Translations under genes and position numbers: made by a program
DNA from: Enterobacter asburiae
Lineage (GTDB): Bacteria; Pseudomonadota; Gammaproteobacteria; Enterobacterales; Enterobacteriaceae
DNA length: 64,000 nt
Direction of reading: 5' to 3'
NCBI RefSeq assembly: GCF_008080435.1
Contig: NZ_VRKN01000001.1
Coordinates: forward strand, 600,891 to 664,890
Part shown: piece after piece, positions 1 to 7,817 of the stretch
How positions within the stretch are numbered: the first letter of the stretch is position 1
Layout of the letters: each line of letters begins with the position of its first letter
Notes under the pieces: model-generated
The model's database searches: none
What the model was told of the DNA's origin: nothing
The model's input: the letters and a program-made list of their open reading frames with translations, nothing else

Positions 1-203
1 CCGCGCTGTTGAGCCTGTACGCGCGACATCAGCTGCGTCACGGCGGCGGTTTGCTCGTTGATTTGATAGTGCACGCGCTGGTACTCGTCTTTCAGCAAGG
101 CAGGCGCAATGAAATGCATTACAACCCACAGGGTCAGGGCAGTCAGTAAGATAAAGAAAGCAGAGACCAGCAATATGGCTCTGCTTTGAAGGGACGAAAA
201 CAT
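1..203 (-). CDS. Membrane-anchored chemoreceptor-like protein, partial
   Basis: The minus strand opens with ATG at 203 and stays open to the window edge (67 codons seen), so only the N-terminus is present. It starts MFSSLQSRAILLVSAFF, a short basic lead followed by one hydrophobic segment (about residues 8-32), then a polar helical stretch rich in Gln that ends with RVQAQQR. The neighbouring gene at 228-1442 has the same architecture and a matching RVEAQQRSM stretch after its membrane segment, so the two look like paralogues. I infer a chemoreceptor-like or other membrane sensor protein. The C-terminal domain that would decide this lies outside the window. Its start lies 25 bases downstream of the end of the neighbouring gene on the same strand, so the two are probably co-transcribed. 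Confidence 0.6.
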   Translation of the reverse strand, partial: MFSSLQSRAILLVSAFFILLTALTLWVVMHFIAPALLKDEYQRVHYQINEQTAAVTQLMSRVQAQQR

Positions 204-227
204 AATAATGAACTCTGTAATAATGTA

Positions 228-1442
228 TTAAACGGACGGGCTGCCCGCGCGCTGAAGTAAGGTATTCGCGACCGTATAGACCTCTTCAATCAGCACGCTG
301 TTGTTATGTGCCACCGACGGTGCGCCGCTCTGCGCCTGCATCATGGCGTCTTCAATCAACGCCCGTAGCTCTTTTGAGGAGCGTGCACAGCGGCTGGCCA
401 GGTTACGCGACTCCACGGCAAAGACGCCCTCTTCGTGATGCAACGAATAGCTGTATGCCCGGCTGGCAAGCTGAACCAGCGCCCCGCTGCTGTCGGCAAT
501 GCTTAACGCCGCGTCGTGCAGGGTGTTCATCGCCTGGACCACGCCCGTAGCACTTTCGCTCAGGGTTGCCAGCAGGTTCGCGTTGGCCTCCGGGATCCAT
601 AACAAGCGTTCGTTCTCCTGGGCAATGGCGGTGGCGGCACGGGCAATCACGCTGACCTGCTCCCCCACCTCCTGCATCAGCGGCGGCAGAAAGGCCCCGT
701 GTTCAGATTTCAGCTGTGACGGGAGTTCTTCGTTAAGGCGGGATAGGTGCAGGTTGAGGCTGCGCAGCAGCGTCAGGGTGGAGACCAGCAGCAGCGCGGC
801 CAGCGGCCACGGTTTATGCAGGAGAATGCCAGGACGTTCACCCATGCGGCGGGTCGGGACGTCAATGGCCAGCAGCCAGGTGGTGGCGGCAATGGGGATC
901 ACCACCAGAGTATGCTCGCCGCTGGCGCTGCGAAAACAGGTATGACGCAGCCCCTCGCCCGACTGCGACAGCAGCGAGCGCAGCGGCACCGCCATCGGCA
1001 GGTCGGTATCGTTCAGCGACTGCACGTTCGGCGCCCCGGCGGCATCGCCAATGATGCGGCCGGTATCTTCCACAATCCAGACGCGACCGCCGAGACGCTC
1101 CCCCATCTCTTTGACCAGCGCATTGAAGAACTGTCGGCTGGACCCGCTCTCCTCCGCGATATCCGTGTCGCCGGGGGCACTTTTATCCAGCGCAAAGCTT
1201 TTGAGGGTGACCACGCTTTCGGTCATTGAGCGCTGCTGCGCTTCAACCCGATCGAGCTGCTCCCGCAGCTGAGAGGCCAGGGCATCGACCTGCGAGCGCA
1301 GACGCTGCCCCTCGGTGCGAATAAACCAGGGCATTAACCCGGACTGCACCAGAATAAGTAAGGTAATAAAAATAATGACCAGTATGACGGTAAAAACCAT
1401 GACTTTAGCGCCTGTTCTTTTACGGCAGCACAACGCTGCCAC
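228..1442 (-). CDS. Degenerate methyl-accepting chemotaxis-like protein
   Basis: The 404-residue protein has an N-terminal membrane segment (about residues 16-38), a periplasmic region with a coiled-coil start, a second hydrophobic segment near residues 210-228, and a long helical cytoplasmic part. Near the C-terminus FAVESRNLASRCARSSKEL and LIED line up with the MCP signalling-domain pattern FAVVAxEVRNLAxRSAxAAKEI...LIE. The canonical tip just before it ([22 protein letters not shown]) is not conserved: the sequence there reads ALVQLASRAYSYSLHHEEGV. The tip is where CheA and CheW bind, so this protein may not signal through the standard kinase. The annotated start is GTG at 1442 without a clear ribosome site. 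ATG at 1400 (390 residues, starting MVFTVILV) is an alternative. Confidence 0.7.
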   Translation of the reverse strand: MAALCCRKRTGAKVMVFTVILVIIFITLLILVQSGLMPWFIRTEGQRLRSQVDALASQLREQLDRVEAQQRSMTESVVTLKSFALDKSAPGDTDIAEESGSSRQFFNALVKEMGERLGGRVWIVEDTGRIIGDAAGAPNVQSLNDTDLPMAVPLRSLLSQSGEGLRHTCFRSASGEHTLVVIPIAATTWLLAIDVPTRRMGERPGILLHKPWPLAALLLVSTLTLLRSLNLHLSRLNEELPSQLKSEHGAFLPPLMQEVGEQVSVIARAATAIAQENERLLWIPEANANLLATLSESATGVVQAMNTLHDAALSIADSSGALVQLASRAYSYSLHHEEGVFAVESRNLASRCARSSKELRALIEDAMMQAQSGAPSVAHNNSVLIEEVYTVANTLLQRAGSPSV

Positions 1443-1514
1443 TACAGGACGCTATTTTATTATGCAGGGGTCAGGAAATATGCTCTTCAAACCGTTGATA
1501 ACCGCGCACTTCTG

Positions 1515-2009
1515 TTATCCCTCAACAAAAACAATCTTGCGCACGTTCTGCCAGCGTTTAACCAGCCAGCCATCGAGGCTGTAGAGCGTTCCGCCCCAGG
1601 TGATGAGCAGCAGGCACAGCACCATATACAGCGTCTCGGGCAGATAAAAGAGCCAGCTCAGCCACGCCATCAGATTCAGCCCCTGAGGAATGGTGTAGAT
1701 ACCGATCGTCACCAGCGCCACGGTGCTGATAATGCACAAAATCAGCGCGCTCAGGCGGGTGAACAGCCCCAGCGTCAGCAGCAAGCCCATGGTGCATTCC
1801 AGGAAAGCCACCACCACCGCCATGAGCGCCGGGAACGGGATCCCCGCGTCGGTCATGGTATCCACCATCAGCAGCTGGTTTTCGGGCACAAATAATTTAT
1901 TAAACCCGGCAGTAAAGAAAAATATGCCGAGCACCAGGCGACAGAGTAAAACCGGAAACATGGCCGGGGCATCAGACGTGTGTAAAAAACCTTTTAGCGT
2001 TAACATCAA
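1515..2009 (-). CDS. DoxX-family membrane protein
   Basis: The 164-residue protein has four hydrophobic segments and the DoxX pattern: an N-terminal PVLLCRLVLGIFFFTAGFNK segment, then a GIPFPALMAVVVAFLECTMG segment, and GLFTRLSALIL. DoxX-like proteins are small inner-membrane proteins linked to quinone or thiosulfate chemistry and to redox balance, but the role of this one is unknown. It lies between the chemoreceptor-like genes and the divergent ToxR-like regulator, and all of them could belong to one accessory unit. The start ATG at 2009 is followed by a second ATG, and either could be used. Confidence 0.75.
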   Translation of the reverse strand: MMLTLKGFLHTSDAPAMFPVLLCRLVLGIFFFTAGFNKLFVPENQLLMVDTMTDAGIPFPALMAVVVAFLECTMGLLLTLGLFTRLSALILCIISTVALVTIGIYTIPQGLNLMAWLSWLFYLPETLYMVLCLLLITWGGTLYSLDGWLVKRWQNVRKIVFVEG

Positions 2010-2358
2010 TCTTCCTTGTTAATAAAGACAGTAGAGCAAATTCAATAAGTTGTATTTTAATCAGTATAAATTGCCCTCCCCCGTTGGCAACCGTTCGTAC
2101 GGCCTCCTCCACAAAATTAATAACTTTATTTACATTAATTTATATTAAGTCGATGTGTTTATTGCGTGTCATTATCAATAACAGACGATAAATAACCTTA
2201 TTTAATCTGTGGTCGTTATTACTTTATAGTTGCAAAAAGATGAAGTAAGACATAAAAAGCATGTCGCTCTGGTCATCCGCTAGCAATAAAGTGTGTTCGT
2301 AACTATTAATTACAAGAGCCAGAAGCGATATCCATTACACCAGAAGAATCATATAATT
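2010..2358. promoter_or_regulatory. AT-rich divergent intergenic region
   Basis: This stretch of about 350 bases separates the minus-strand DoxX gene from the plus-strand ToxR-like gene and must hold the promoters of both. It is strikingly AT-rich compared with its neighbours, which is typical of H-NS-bound or winged-helix-regulated promoters. I see no clean sigma-70 or sigma-28 consensus that I would assign. An in-frame upstream extension of the ToxR-like reading frame (from 2293) is AT-rich and looks non-coding. Confidence 0.4.
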
Positions 2359-3141
2359 ATGCTTAACAACATCGCGATTGGAACGTCAGTGACGCTGGAT
2401 CTTCAGGCGCGCATCCTTGCCCGCCAGGACGGAGAAGAAACGGTCACCCTGCCGCAAAGTGCCTGTCTGTGTCTCGCCGCTCTGGTCGAGGCACAGGGCG
2501 AGGTGCTTTCACAGGAACAGCTGATGGAGATTGGCTGGCGTAGCGCGGGCGTCGAAGTGACCGAAAACAGCGTGCGTGTGATGATCACCAAACTGCGTCG
2601 CGCCCTGGCGCAGCTGGACGTACAGGAGAGCATCACCCTGGTCGCCGTCACGCGCAGCGGCTACCGCCTGCTGGTGCGGGAAGCTGACAGTGAGCCGCCT
2701 GCGCTGGAGAAGCCGCAGCCTGAACCGGCAAACGCGTCTCCCGTTACCCCTCCCCGCCCCCGCACCGGGTTAAAACCGAAGGTGTTCGCCGCCCTGGGCG
2801 GTCTGCTTACCGGCCTGGTTATCGCCCTGGTGCTGCGCAGCGTGTTGGATTTCAGCCCCCAGCCGCTGCACTTCGTGCGCTGGAGTGGCCCCGGCATCCC
2901 ACCGGGGTCAGAGGTGATGGTGCAAAGTGACAAGCAGTCACAGCGGGACCTGATTACCGCCACGCTGCAAACCTATACCCGCCACGTGCTGGACAGGCGT
3001 CCCGGCGAAAAGCCCGCCGCCGTGCTGTACGTGACCACCGGGTCAGAAAAAATGAGTAAGTTCCAGGGACTTATTGCCTGCCAACAACCCTTTAAGGATG
3101 CCGGGAATGACTGCGAATCGTTCTATTTTCGCCATTATTAA
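2359..3141 (+). CDS. ToxR/CadC-like membrane transcription regulator
   Basis: From ATG 2359 the protein has 260 residues. Residues 1-107 form an OmpR/ToxR-type winged-helix domain (LVEAQGEVLSQEQLMEIGW, then TENSVRVMITKLRRAL and VTRSGYRLL). A Pro/Glu-rich linker (about 110-139), one membrane helix (about 142-161) and a periplasmic domain of about 100 residues follow. The periplasmic part has two cysteines, C241 and C252, a pattern seen in ToxR and CadC where disulfide state affects sensing. I chose 2359 because the frame upstream is AT-rich and outside the domain. The gene overlaps the next one by 35 bases. Which genes it controls is unknown: the DoxX, chemoreceptor-like and fli genes are all adjacent. 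Confidence 0.8.
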   Translation: MLNNIAIGTSVTLDLQARILARQDGEETVTLPQSACLCLAALVEAQGEVLSQEQLMEIGWRSAGVEVTENSVRVMITKLRRALAQLDVQESITLVAVTRSGYRLLVREADSEPPALEKPQPEPANASPVTPPRPRTGLKPKVFAALGGLLTGLVIALVLRSVLDFSPQPLHFVRWSGPGIPPGSEVMVQSDKQSQRDLITATLQTYTRHVLDRRPGEKPAAVLYVTTGSEKMSKFQGLIACQQPFKDAGNDCESFYFRHY

Positions 3142-3631
3142 ATCACCGCTGACCCTGCTGTTTATCGGCGGGCTGGCGGTCGGGCTCGGGGGGATCGCGC
3201 TGTACGACTTTTCCACCGCGCCGCATAAAAAGGTCTGCGTTGCGCCGACCTCTTACTACACCATTGAGGACGACAACAACGCCACGCTGACACGCGGGAT
3301 CTACCGCTCTTATCGCGACGGTCTGTTCAATGGTCACACGACCTACATTGGCGGCATCAGCCACTTTAAAGACGGCATACTGGCGGGACGTCCGACGTCG
3401 GTGAACCGCGAGGTACGCTATGACGTGGATTTCTCCGGCAAGCGTGTTCATCTGAACGTCACCAGCCAGCATCGCAAGCTGGGCGATCAAAGCACCGACC
3501 AGGACGTCAGGGATTATATCTTCCCGCAGATCGCGCCGGGTGAAGTGGCAACGAGTACCCTTTATCTGCTGGACGACAAAGTGCTGGCATCCGGGACGGA
3601 GACCGTCGCCCGCATCGCCTGCATGAACTGA
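3107..3631 (+). CDS. ToxS-like membrane-anchored periplasmic partner
   Basis: The likely start ATG 3107 gives 174 residues and overlaps the end of the ToxR-like gene by 35 bases, which suggests translational coupling. A single N-terminal membrane helix (about residues 8-35, KSPLTLLFIGGLAVGLGG) is followed by a periplasmic domain. It has one cysteine just after the helix (KKVCVAP) and one at the C-terminus (RIACMN), which could pair. I recognise no named domain. The gene order, overlap and topology match ToxR-ToxS type pairs, where the second protein stabilises or modulates the periplasmic domain of the first. That role is inferred. The gene ends 4 bases before the convergent fliR stop. Confidence 0.6.
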   Translation: MTANRSIFAIIKSPLTLLFIGGLAVGLGGIALYDFSTAPHKKVCVAPTSYYTIEDDNNATLTRGIYRSYRDGLFNGHTTYIGGISHFKDGILAGRPTSVNREVRYDVDFSGKRVHLNVTSQHRKLGDQSTDQDVRDYIFPQIAPGEVATSTLYLLDDKVLASGTETVARIACMN

Positions 3632-3635
3632 ACGG

Positions 3636-4415
3636 CTATACCAGCGCCTGAATCAGACCCTCCAGGGTGTCAAACCCGAGGGTCATCAGGCGTTCAAAGA
3701 ACGGAGCCAGCGTCTCGGCGATCAGGAACAGGGCCAGCATGCCAAAGGTGAGCGTCAGCGGGAAGCCAATCACGAAGATGGAAAGCTGCGGCGTCAGGCG
3801 GTTTAACAGCCCGAGAATAAAGTTAATGCACAGCAGCAGGGCAATGACCGGTAGACCCAGTAATAACCCCTGACTGAAGATCATCCCCGCATGGGTCACC
3901 AGATAGAGAAACCCTCCCGCATGCAGCGGTGTGCCATCAACCGGCAGCGCCTGAAACGTCTCCGCCAGCAGCGCCAGCAGCCAGAGATGACCGTTGAACG
4001 CCAGGAACAGCAGGGTCACCAGCAGGTTAAGAAAGCGGGAAATCACCGGGCTGTTGCCCGCACCGGGGTCAAAGAAGGTGGCGAACGATAATCCCATCTG
4101 CATGCCGATAATTTCGCCAGACATGCGCACGGCGGCAAACAGCAGTTGCAGCGTCAGCCCCATCGCCGCGCCGATAATCACCTGCTTCGCCAGCACCCAG
4201 ACGCCTTCCCAGGAATAAAGGCCCACCTGTGCATCGGGCAGCGTACCACCAATCAGGATCGCCGTCAGCAGCGCCAGACAGGCGCGCAGCCGGGCATTCA
4301 CCGCCTTCTCACCGAATATCGGCGCGACGTGCAGCAGCGCGCCGATGCGTACCATAATAAAAAAATAGTGGCTGACCAGCCCGTAGAGCTGGTCGAGAGG
4401 AAGTCCGAAGGCCAT
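3636..4415 (-). CDS. fliR: Flagellar export gate protein FliR
   Basis: The 259-residue protein is close to the usual FliR length (about 260) and is strongly hydrophobic, with several membrane helices. FliR-typical stretches include GEIIGMQMGLSFATFFDP and FILGLLNRLTPQLSIFVIGF. FliR assembles with FliP and FliQ into the export gate at the centre of the basal body, through which rod, hook and filament subunits pass. Its start overlaps the fliQ stop (TGATG at 4413-4417), and it is the last gene of the fliF-fliR operon. It converges with the ToxS-like gene. Confidence 0.96.
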   Translation of the reverse strand: MAFGLPLDQLYGLVSHYFFIMVRIGALLHVAPIFGEKAVNARLRACLALLTAILIGGTLPDAQVGLYSWEGVWVLAKQVIIGAAMGLTLQLLFAAVRMSGEIIGMQMGLSFATFFDPGAGNSPVISRFLNLLVTLLFLAFNGHLWLLALLAETFQALPVDGTPLHAGGFLYLVTHAGMIFSQGLLLGLPVIALLLCINFILGLLNRLTPQLSIFVIGFPLTLTFGMLALFLIAETLAPFFERLMTLGFDTLEGLIQALV

Positions 4416-4684
4416 CAGCCGATCACGAAAGGAATGCTGGCGAATACCGCACGGGTGTATTCAATAAAAATTTTCATCATCCACGGCCCCAGCGCAACCG
4501 CGACGCCGACGATCATCAAAATCTTTGGAATAAAGGTCATGGTCATTTCGTTGACCTGGGTGGCAGCCTGCAAAATACTGATGATCAGACCGGTGACCAG
4601 CGCGGCCACCAGCAGCGGGGCTGACACCATCAGCCCTACCTTGATCGCCTGCATGCCAATCACCATTACGCTTTCAGGGGTCAT
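4415..4684 (-). CDS. fliQ: Flagellar export gate protein FliQ
   Basis: The 89-residue protein has exactly the length of E. coli FliQ and two long hydrophobic helices (about residues 16-37 and 51-73). It begins MTPESVMVIGMQAIKVGLM, and the conserved ILQAATQVNEMTMTFIPKI segment is present. FliQ packs around the FliP-FliR core of the type III export gate. It is followed by fliR with an overlapping stop and start, and preceded by fliP after 9 bases, so it is part of a tightly packed operon. Confidence 0.96.
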   Translation of the reverse strand: MTPESVMVIGMQAIKVGLMVSAPLLVAALVTGLIISILQAATQVNEMTMTFIPKILMIVGVAVALGPWMMKIFIEYTRAVFASIPFVIG

Positions 4685-4693
4685 GGGCGTCTC

Positions 4694-5425
4694 CTAACTG
4701 TAAAAGCTCTGGGCCAGCGATCCGACCAGCAGCTGCCAGCCATCCACCAGCACAAACAGCATCAGTTTGAACGGCAGCGCGATGGTCGTGGGCGGCACCA
4801 TCATCATCCCCAGCGCCATCAGGATGCTCGCCACCACCAGATCGATGATCAGGAACGGGATAAAAATGGTAAAGCCGATCTGGAACGCGGTTTTCAGCTC
4901 GCTGGTGATAAACGCAGGCACCAGAATGCTCAGCGGCACCTCTTCCGGCGAGGCGATGTCCGGCGTTTTCGCAATGCGGGCAAACATCGCCAGATCGTTT
5001 TCACGCGTCTGGTCGAGCATAAAGGCGCGCAGCGGTTTCACCCCTTCCGTCAGGGCAACCTCCATCGTGATTTTGTTTTCCTGCAGCGGCTGCCAGGCTT
5101 TTTCATAGATCTGGCTGAACACCGGGGACATCACAAAAAAGGTTAAAAATAGCGACAGCCCGACCAGCACCTGATTGGGTGGCGCGGTGGGGGTGCCGAG
5201 GGCGTTACGCATCAGACCCAGCACGATGATGATGCGGGTAAACCCGGTCATCATCAGCAGGACGGCAGGAATAAAGGTAAACCCGCTCAGCAAGAGCAGG
5301 GTTTGCACCGGCAGCGTCCAGCCGCCCTCGCCCGTTGGCTGGCCGAGCGTGATGTCGCCGTTGGCCGCCAGCGCACCGGCGGCAGGCAGCATCAGGAAGA
5401 ACGCCAGCAGCAGACGACGGCTCAC
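4694..5425 (-). CDS. fliP: Flagellar export gate protein FliP
   Basis: The 243-residue protein starts with a cleavable-looking signal peptide ([20 protein letters not shown]), as known for FliP. It has the family segments [39 protein letters not shown] and [19 protein letters not shown]. FliP forms a pentamer with FliR and FliQ and is the main wall of the export channel. The start overlaps the end of fliO by four bases, consistent with translational coupling. Confidence 0.96.
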   Translation of the reverse strand: MSRRLLLAFFLMLPAAGALAANGDITLGQPTGEGGWTLPVQTLLLLSGFTFIPAVLLMMTGFTRIIIVLGLMRNALGTPTAPPNQVLVGLSLFLTFFVMSPVFSQIYEKAWQPLQENKITMEVALTEGVKPLRAFMLDQTRENDLAMFARIAKTPDIASPEEVPLSILVPAFITSELKTAFQIGFTIFIPFLIIDLVVASILMALGMMMVPPTTIALPFKLMLFVLVDGWQLLVGSLAQSFYS

Positions 5426-5793
5426 CGTTCACCTCCTGGACGATACTTCTGGCGCAGTTTTTCCAGCATCAGCGGAAAGCTCGCCGCCGGAGCGGACACC
5501 TGCGGCGCGTTCTCCGGGCGAGCCTGCGTCGCAAGGCAGGTGATTTGCGTGGCGGTTACGCCCAGCACCAGACGCTGCTCGCCGACGTCGACCAGCACCA
5601 GACGTTCACGCGGGCCAAGAGACTGCGTCGCCACCAGGGTCATGTTTCCCTGCGCGTCGTTAAGACGACGGGCAAGACCGCTGCGGCGGGCGGCCCAGGC
5701 CATCACCACCAGCAGCAGAACAATCAGCGCCAGCGCGCCGGTGACCGTCATCAGCACCGAGCCGGTAGCCGGGAGGGAGTCCGTCGCGTTCAT
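5422..5793 (-). CDS. fliO: Flagellar biosynthesis protein FliO
   Basis: The 123-residue protein has a single membrane helix near the N-terminus (about residues 16-36, [16 protein letters not shown]) and a small cytoplasmic domain with the FliO pattern [32 protein letters not shown] (positions 5590-5685, shown here only as landmarks [15 protein letters not shown] and RLVLGVT). FliO is a poorly conserved scaffold that helps FliP assemble into the export gate. Its ATG overlaps the fliN stop (TAATG), and its stop overlaps the fliP start. Confidence 0.9.
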   Translation of the reverse strand: MNATDSLPATGSVLMTVTGALALIVLLLVVMAWAARRSGLARRLNDAQGNMTLVATQSLGPRERLVLVDVGEQRLVLGVTATQITCLATQARPENAPQVSAPAASFPLMLEKLRQKYRPGGER

Positions 5794-6176
5794 TAGCGGC
5801 TCAGACGATGCATGCGCTCGGACGGCGTAATAATGTCCGTAATGCGGATGCCAAATTTATCGGAGACCACCACCACTTCGCCCTGCGCTATCAGATAGCC
5901 GTTGATCAGAATATCCAGCGGTTCCCCCGCCAGCCCGTCCAGCGAAACCACCGAGCCCTGGCTTAAGCGCAGCAGCTCTTTGATGGTCATCTTGGTGCGC
6001 CCCAGCTCCACGGTCATTTTCACCGGGATGTCGAGGATCAGGTTCATTTCGTCAGAGAATTGGGGTGCAGCCATTGTGTCGGTAATTCCCGCCGCGTGCT
6101 GTTCGGTCATTGCATCACCCCAAAGATTATCGATGGACTGATCGTCAGAACCCGATGAGGTGTTCATATCGCTCAT
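5793..6176 (-). CDS. fliN: Flagellar switch protein FliN
   Basis: The 127-residue protein is slightly shorter than E. coli FliN (137). Its first 50 residues are variable and acidic, and the C-terminal half is a SpoA domain with LDIPVKMTVELGRTKMTIKE, LSQGSVVSLDGLAGEPLDI and NGYLIAQGEVVVV. FliN forms the base of the C-ring, binds FliH to dock the export ATPase and takes part in rotational switching. It lies 7 bases after fliM and overlaps fliO. Confidence 0.95.
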   Translation of the reverse strand: MSDMNTSSGSDDQSIDNLWGDAMTEQHAAGITDTMAAPQFSDEMNLILDIPVKMTVELGRTKMTIKELLRLSQGSVVSLDGLAGEPLDILINGYLIAQGEVVVVSDKFGIRITDIITPSERMHRLSR

Positions 6177-6183
6177 GGGGAAA

Positions 6184-7176
6184 TTACTCCTTGTTTAATG
6201 ATAGTAATGAAGGCTGAATCATCTGCTCGACCTTCAGGGCATATTGATTGTTAACGGCGCCGTATCTGGCCGTGAAGACCGGAACGCCCCCCACGCTGGC
6301 GTCGATAAATTCCTGCTTGTCCAGGGCGATCACATCGCCTTTTTTCATCTGCATGACGCTGGACAGCCGGGTGTCGACATCGGCAAAGCGTGCGGTCAGC
6401 TCCAGTTCGGTTTCACGCATCTGGCTTGCCAGCAGGCCGCGCCAGTGGGAGTCCTCATGCCGTGAGTTATCCATCGGCGGGTTACTCAGCAACTCGCGCA
6501 GCGGCTCAATGGTGCTGAAGGGAATACAGATATTGAACTCCCCACGGTGTGAGCCAATCTCCACCGAGAACGGCGTGGTCACCACCACGTCGTTCGGTGA
6601 CGAGGTGATATTGGTGAACTTCACCTGCATTTCTGAACGGATATACTCCGTTTTGATTTTATAGATTGCGCTCCAGGCAAATTCATATGCCTCGCGCGCC
6701 ATCGACAGCATGCGGTGGATCACGCGCTGTTCGGTGGGCGTAAATTCCCGGCCGTCGGCTTTGGTCGGAAAACGACCATCACCGCCAAACAGGTTATCCA
6801 CGGCCATAAACACCAGCCCCGGCGAGAACGCCATCAGCGAGGTGCCGCGCAGCGGGTTAAGGTGCAGCAGGTTCAGGTTTGTCGGTACCGGCAGGTTGCG
6901 CGCAAACTCGTGATACGGCTGGATCTTGATATTTCCCGCCGTAATATCCGGGCTACGACGCAGCAGGTTAAACAGCCCCATGCGGAACTGACGGGCAAAA
7001 CGTTCGTTAATAATCTCCAGCGAATGCAGACGTTCGCGGATCACCCGGCGCTGCGTATGCGGGTCGTAGGGTTTTATCCCGGCGTCCGCCCGGCTGTTCT
7101 GGAGATCGCTACTGCTCTCAGCATCGGCGTTCAGTAAACGGTCGATCTCATCCTGAGATAAAAAGCTGTCAGCCAT
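6184..7176 (-). CDS. fliM: Flagellar switch protein FliM
   Basis: The 330-residue protein starts with the CheY-binding peptide (LSQDEIDRLL, residues 5-14). The CheC-like middle domain has the conserved stretches HSLEIINERFARQFR and LRGTSLMAFSPGLVFMAVD. A C-terminal SpoA domain follows. FliM is the C-ring subunit that receives phosphorylated CheY and passes the switch signal to FliG. Conservation of the N-terminal peptide indicates that it still responds to a CheY, plausibly the one encoded at 16569. It is separated from fliL by 5 bases. Confidence 0.96.
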   Translation of the reverse strand: MADSFLSQDEIDRLLNADAESSSDLQNSRADAGIKPYDPHTQRRVIRERLHSLEIINERFARQFRMGLFNLLRRSPDITAGNIKIQPYHEFARNLPVPTNLNLLHLNPLRGTSLMAFSPGLVFMAVDNLFGGDGRFPTKADGREFTPTEQRVIHRMLSMAREAYEFAWSAIYKIKTEYIRSEMQVKFTNITSSPNDVVVTTPFSVEIGSHRGEFNICIPFSTIEPLRELLSNPPMDNSRHEDSHWRGLLASQMRETELELTARFADVDTRLSSVMQMKKGDVIALDKQEFIDASVGGVPVFTARYGAVNNQYALKVEQMIQPSLLSLNKE

Positions 7177-7181
7177 AATAA

Positions 7182-7688
7182 TTACCGCAGAATAAATTCA
7201 TTAATAAGGACGTCAGTGACGCGAATGGACTGGTCAAAGGCCAGTGGTTTATTCAGCTCATTCTGAATCGAATTAATCAGGCGACGTTTTCCCTCATCGG
7301 ACGATAATGCTTCATAGGTCTGATGGGTCAGCAACATAAATAAACGGCTGCGATATTCAGGTAAATATTTCTCCAGTACGGTAAGGGACTGAGATTCCTC
7401 AACCCGTATAGAGAGTCCCAGATAAAGCACGCGATCCGATTCATTCGCCGTCGGCTTCAGGCTGACGGTGAAGGTATTCATCGAGGCGTATAACGGCTCG
7501 ATCGGCGCGGCGGGCTTCACGGCAGGGGTTTCACCTTCCGCGATCGTCTCTGCCGGTTTCGCAAATTTCATTTCCCAGAACAGGTAACCGGAAATCCCGC
7601 ACGCCGCAACGGCAGTCAAAAACATGAACGTCATCAGAAGCGAGCGAGATCCTCCACCGCTGGCGACCTTTTTATTTTTATTACTCAT
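7182..7688 (-). CDS. fliL: Flagellar basal-body protein FliL
   Basis: The 168-residue protein has a basic N-terminus (SNKNKKVASGGGSRS), one membrane helix (about residues 17-36) and a periplasmic domain ending in DQSIRVTDVLINEFILR, the typical FliL C-terminus. FliL encircles the stator and supports torque at high load. It is the first gene after a 129-base gap that holds a hairpin, so fliLMNOPQR may have its own promoter, as in E. coli. Confidence 0.94.
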   Translation of the reverse strand: MSNKNKKVASGGGSRSLLMTFMFLTAVAACGISGYLFWEMKFAKPAETIAEGETPAVKPAAPIEPLYASMNTFTVSLKPTANESDRVLYLGLSIRVEESQSLTVLEKYLPEYRSRLFMLLTHQTYEALSSDEGKRRLINSIQNELNKPLAFDQSIRVTDVLINEFILR

Positions 7689-7712
7689 TGAACGTATACC
7701 TGATAAATAAGC

Positions 7713-7732
7713 GAGGGCGGCGCGCCACCCTC
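7713..7732 (-). terminator. GC-rich hairpin between fliK and fliL
   Basis: A near-perfect palindrome (GAGGGTGGC paired with GCCGCCCTC on the minus strand, one G-U pair) lies just after the middle of the 129-base fliK-fliL gap, read from fliK. It is not followed by a clear T run, so it could be an attenuator, an mRNA-stabilising element or a weak terminator rather than a full stop. Confidence 0.4.
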
Positions 7733-7817
7733 ATGTCAATATGGCGGACATTGTAGTCCATTTGATCACCCTGATAATCAGGCGATAAAATTTCATTCCT
7801 GAAGCTAATTCACCACT

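Noticed and set aside
2293..2358. Longer N-terminus of the ToxR-like protein
   Set aside because: The extra 22 codons are AT-rich, lack a ribosome site and lie outside the winged-helix domain.
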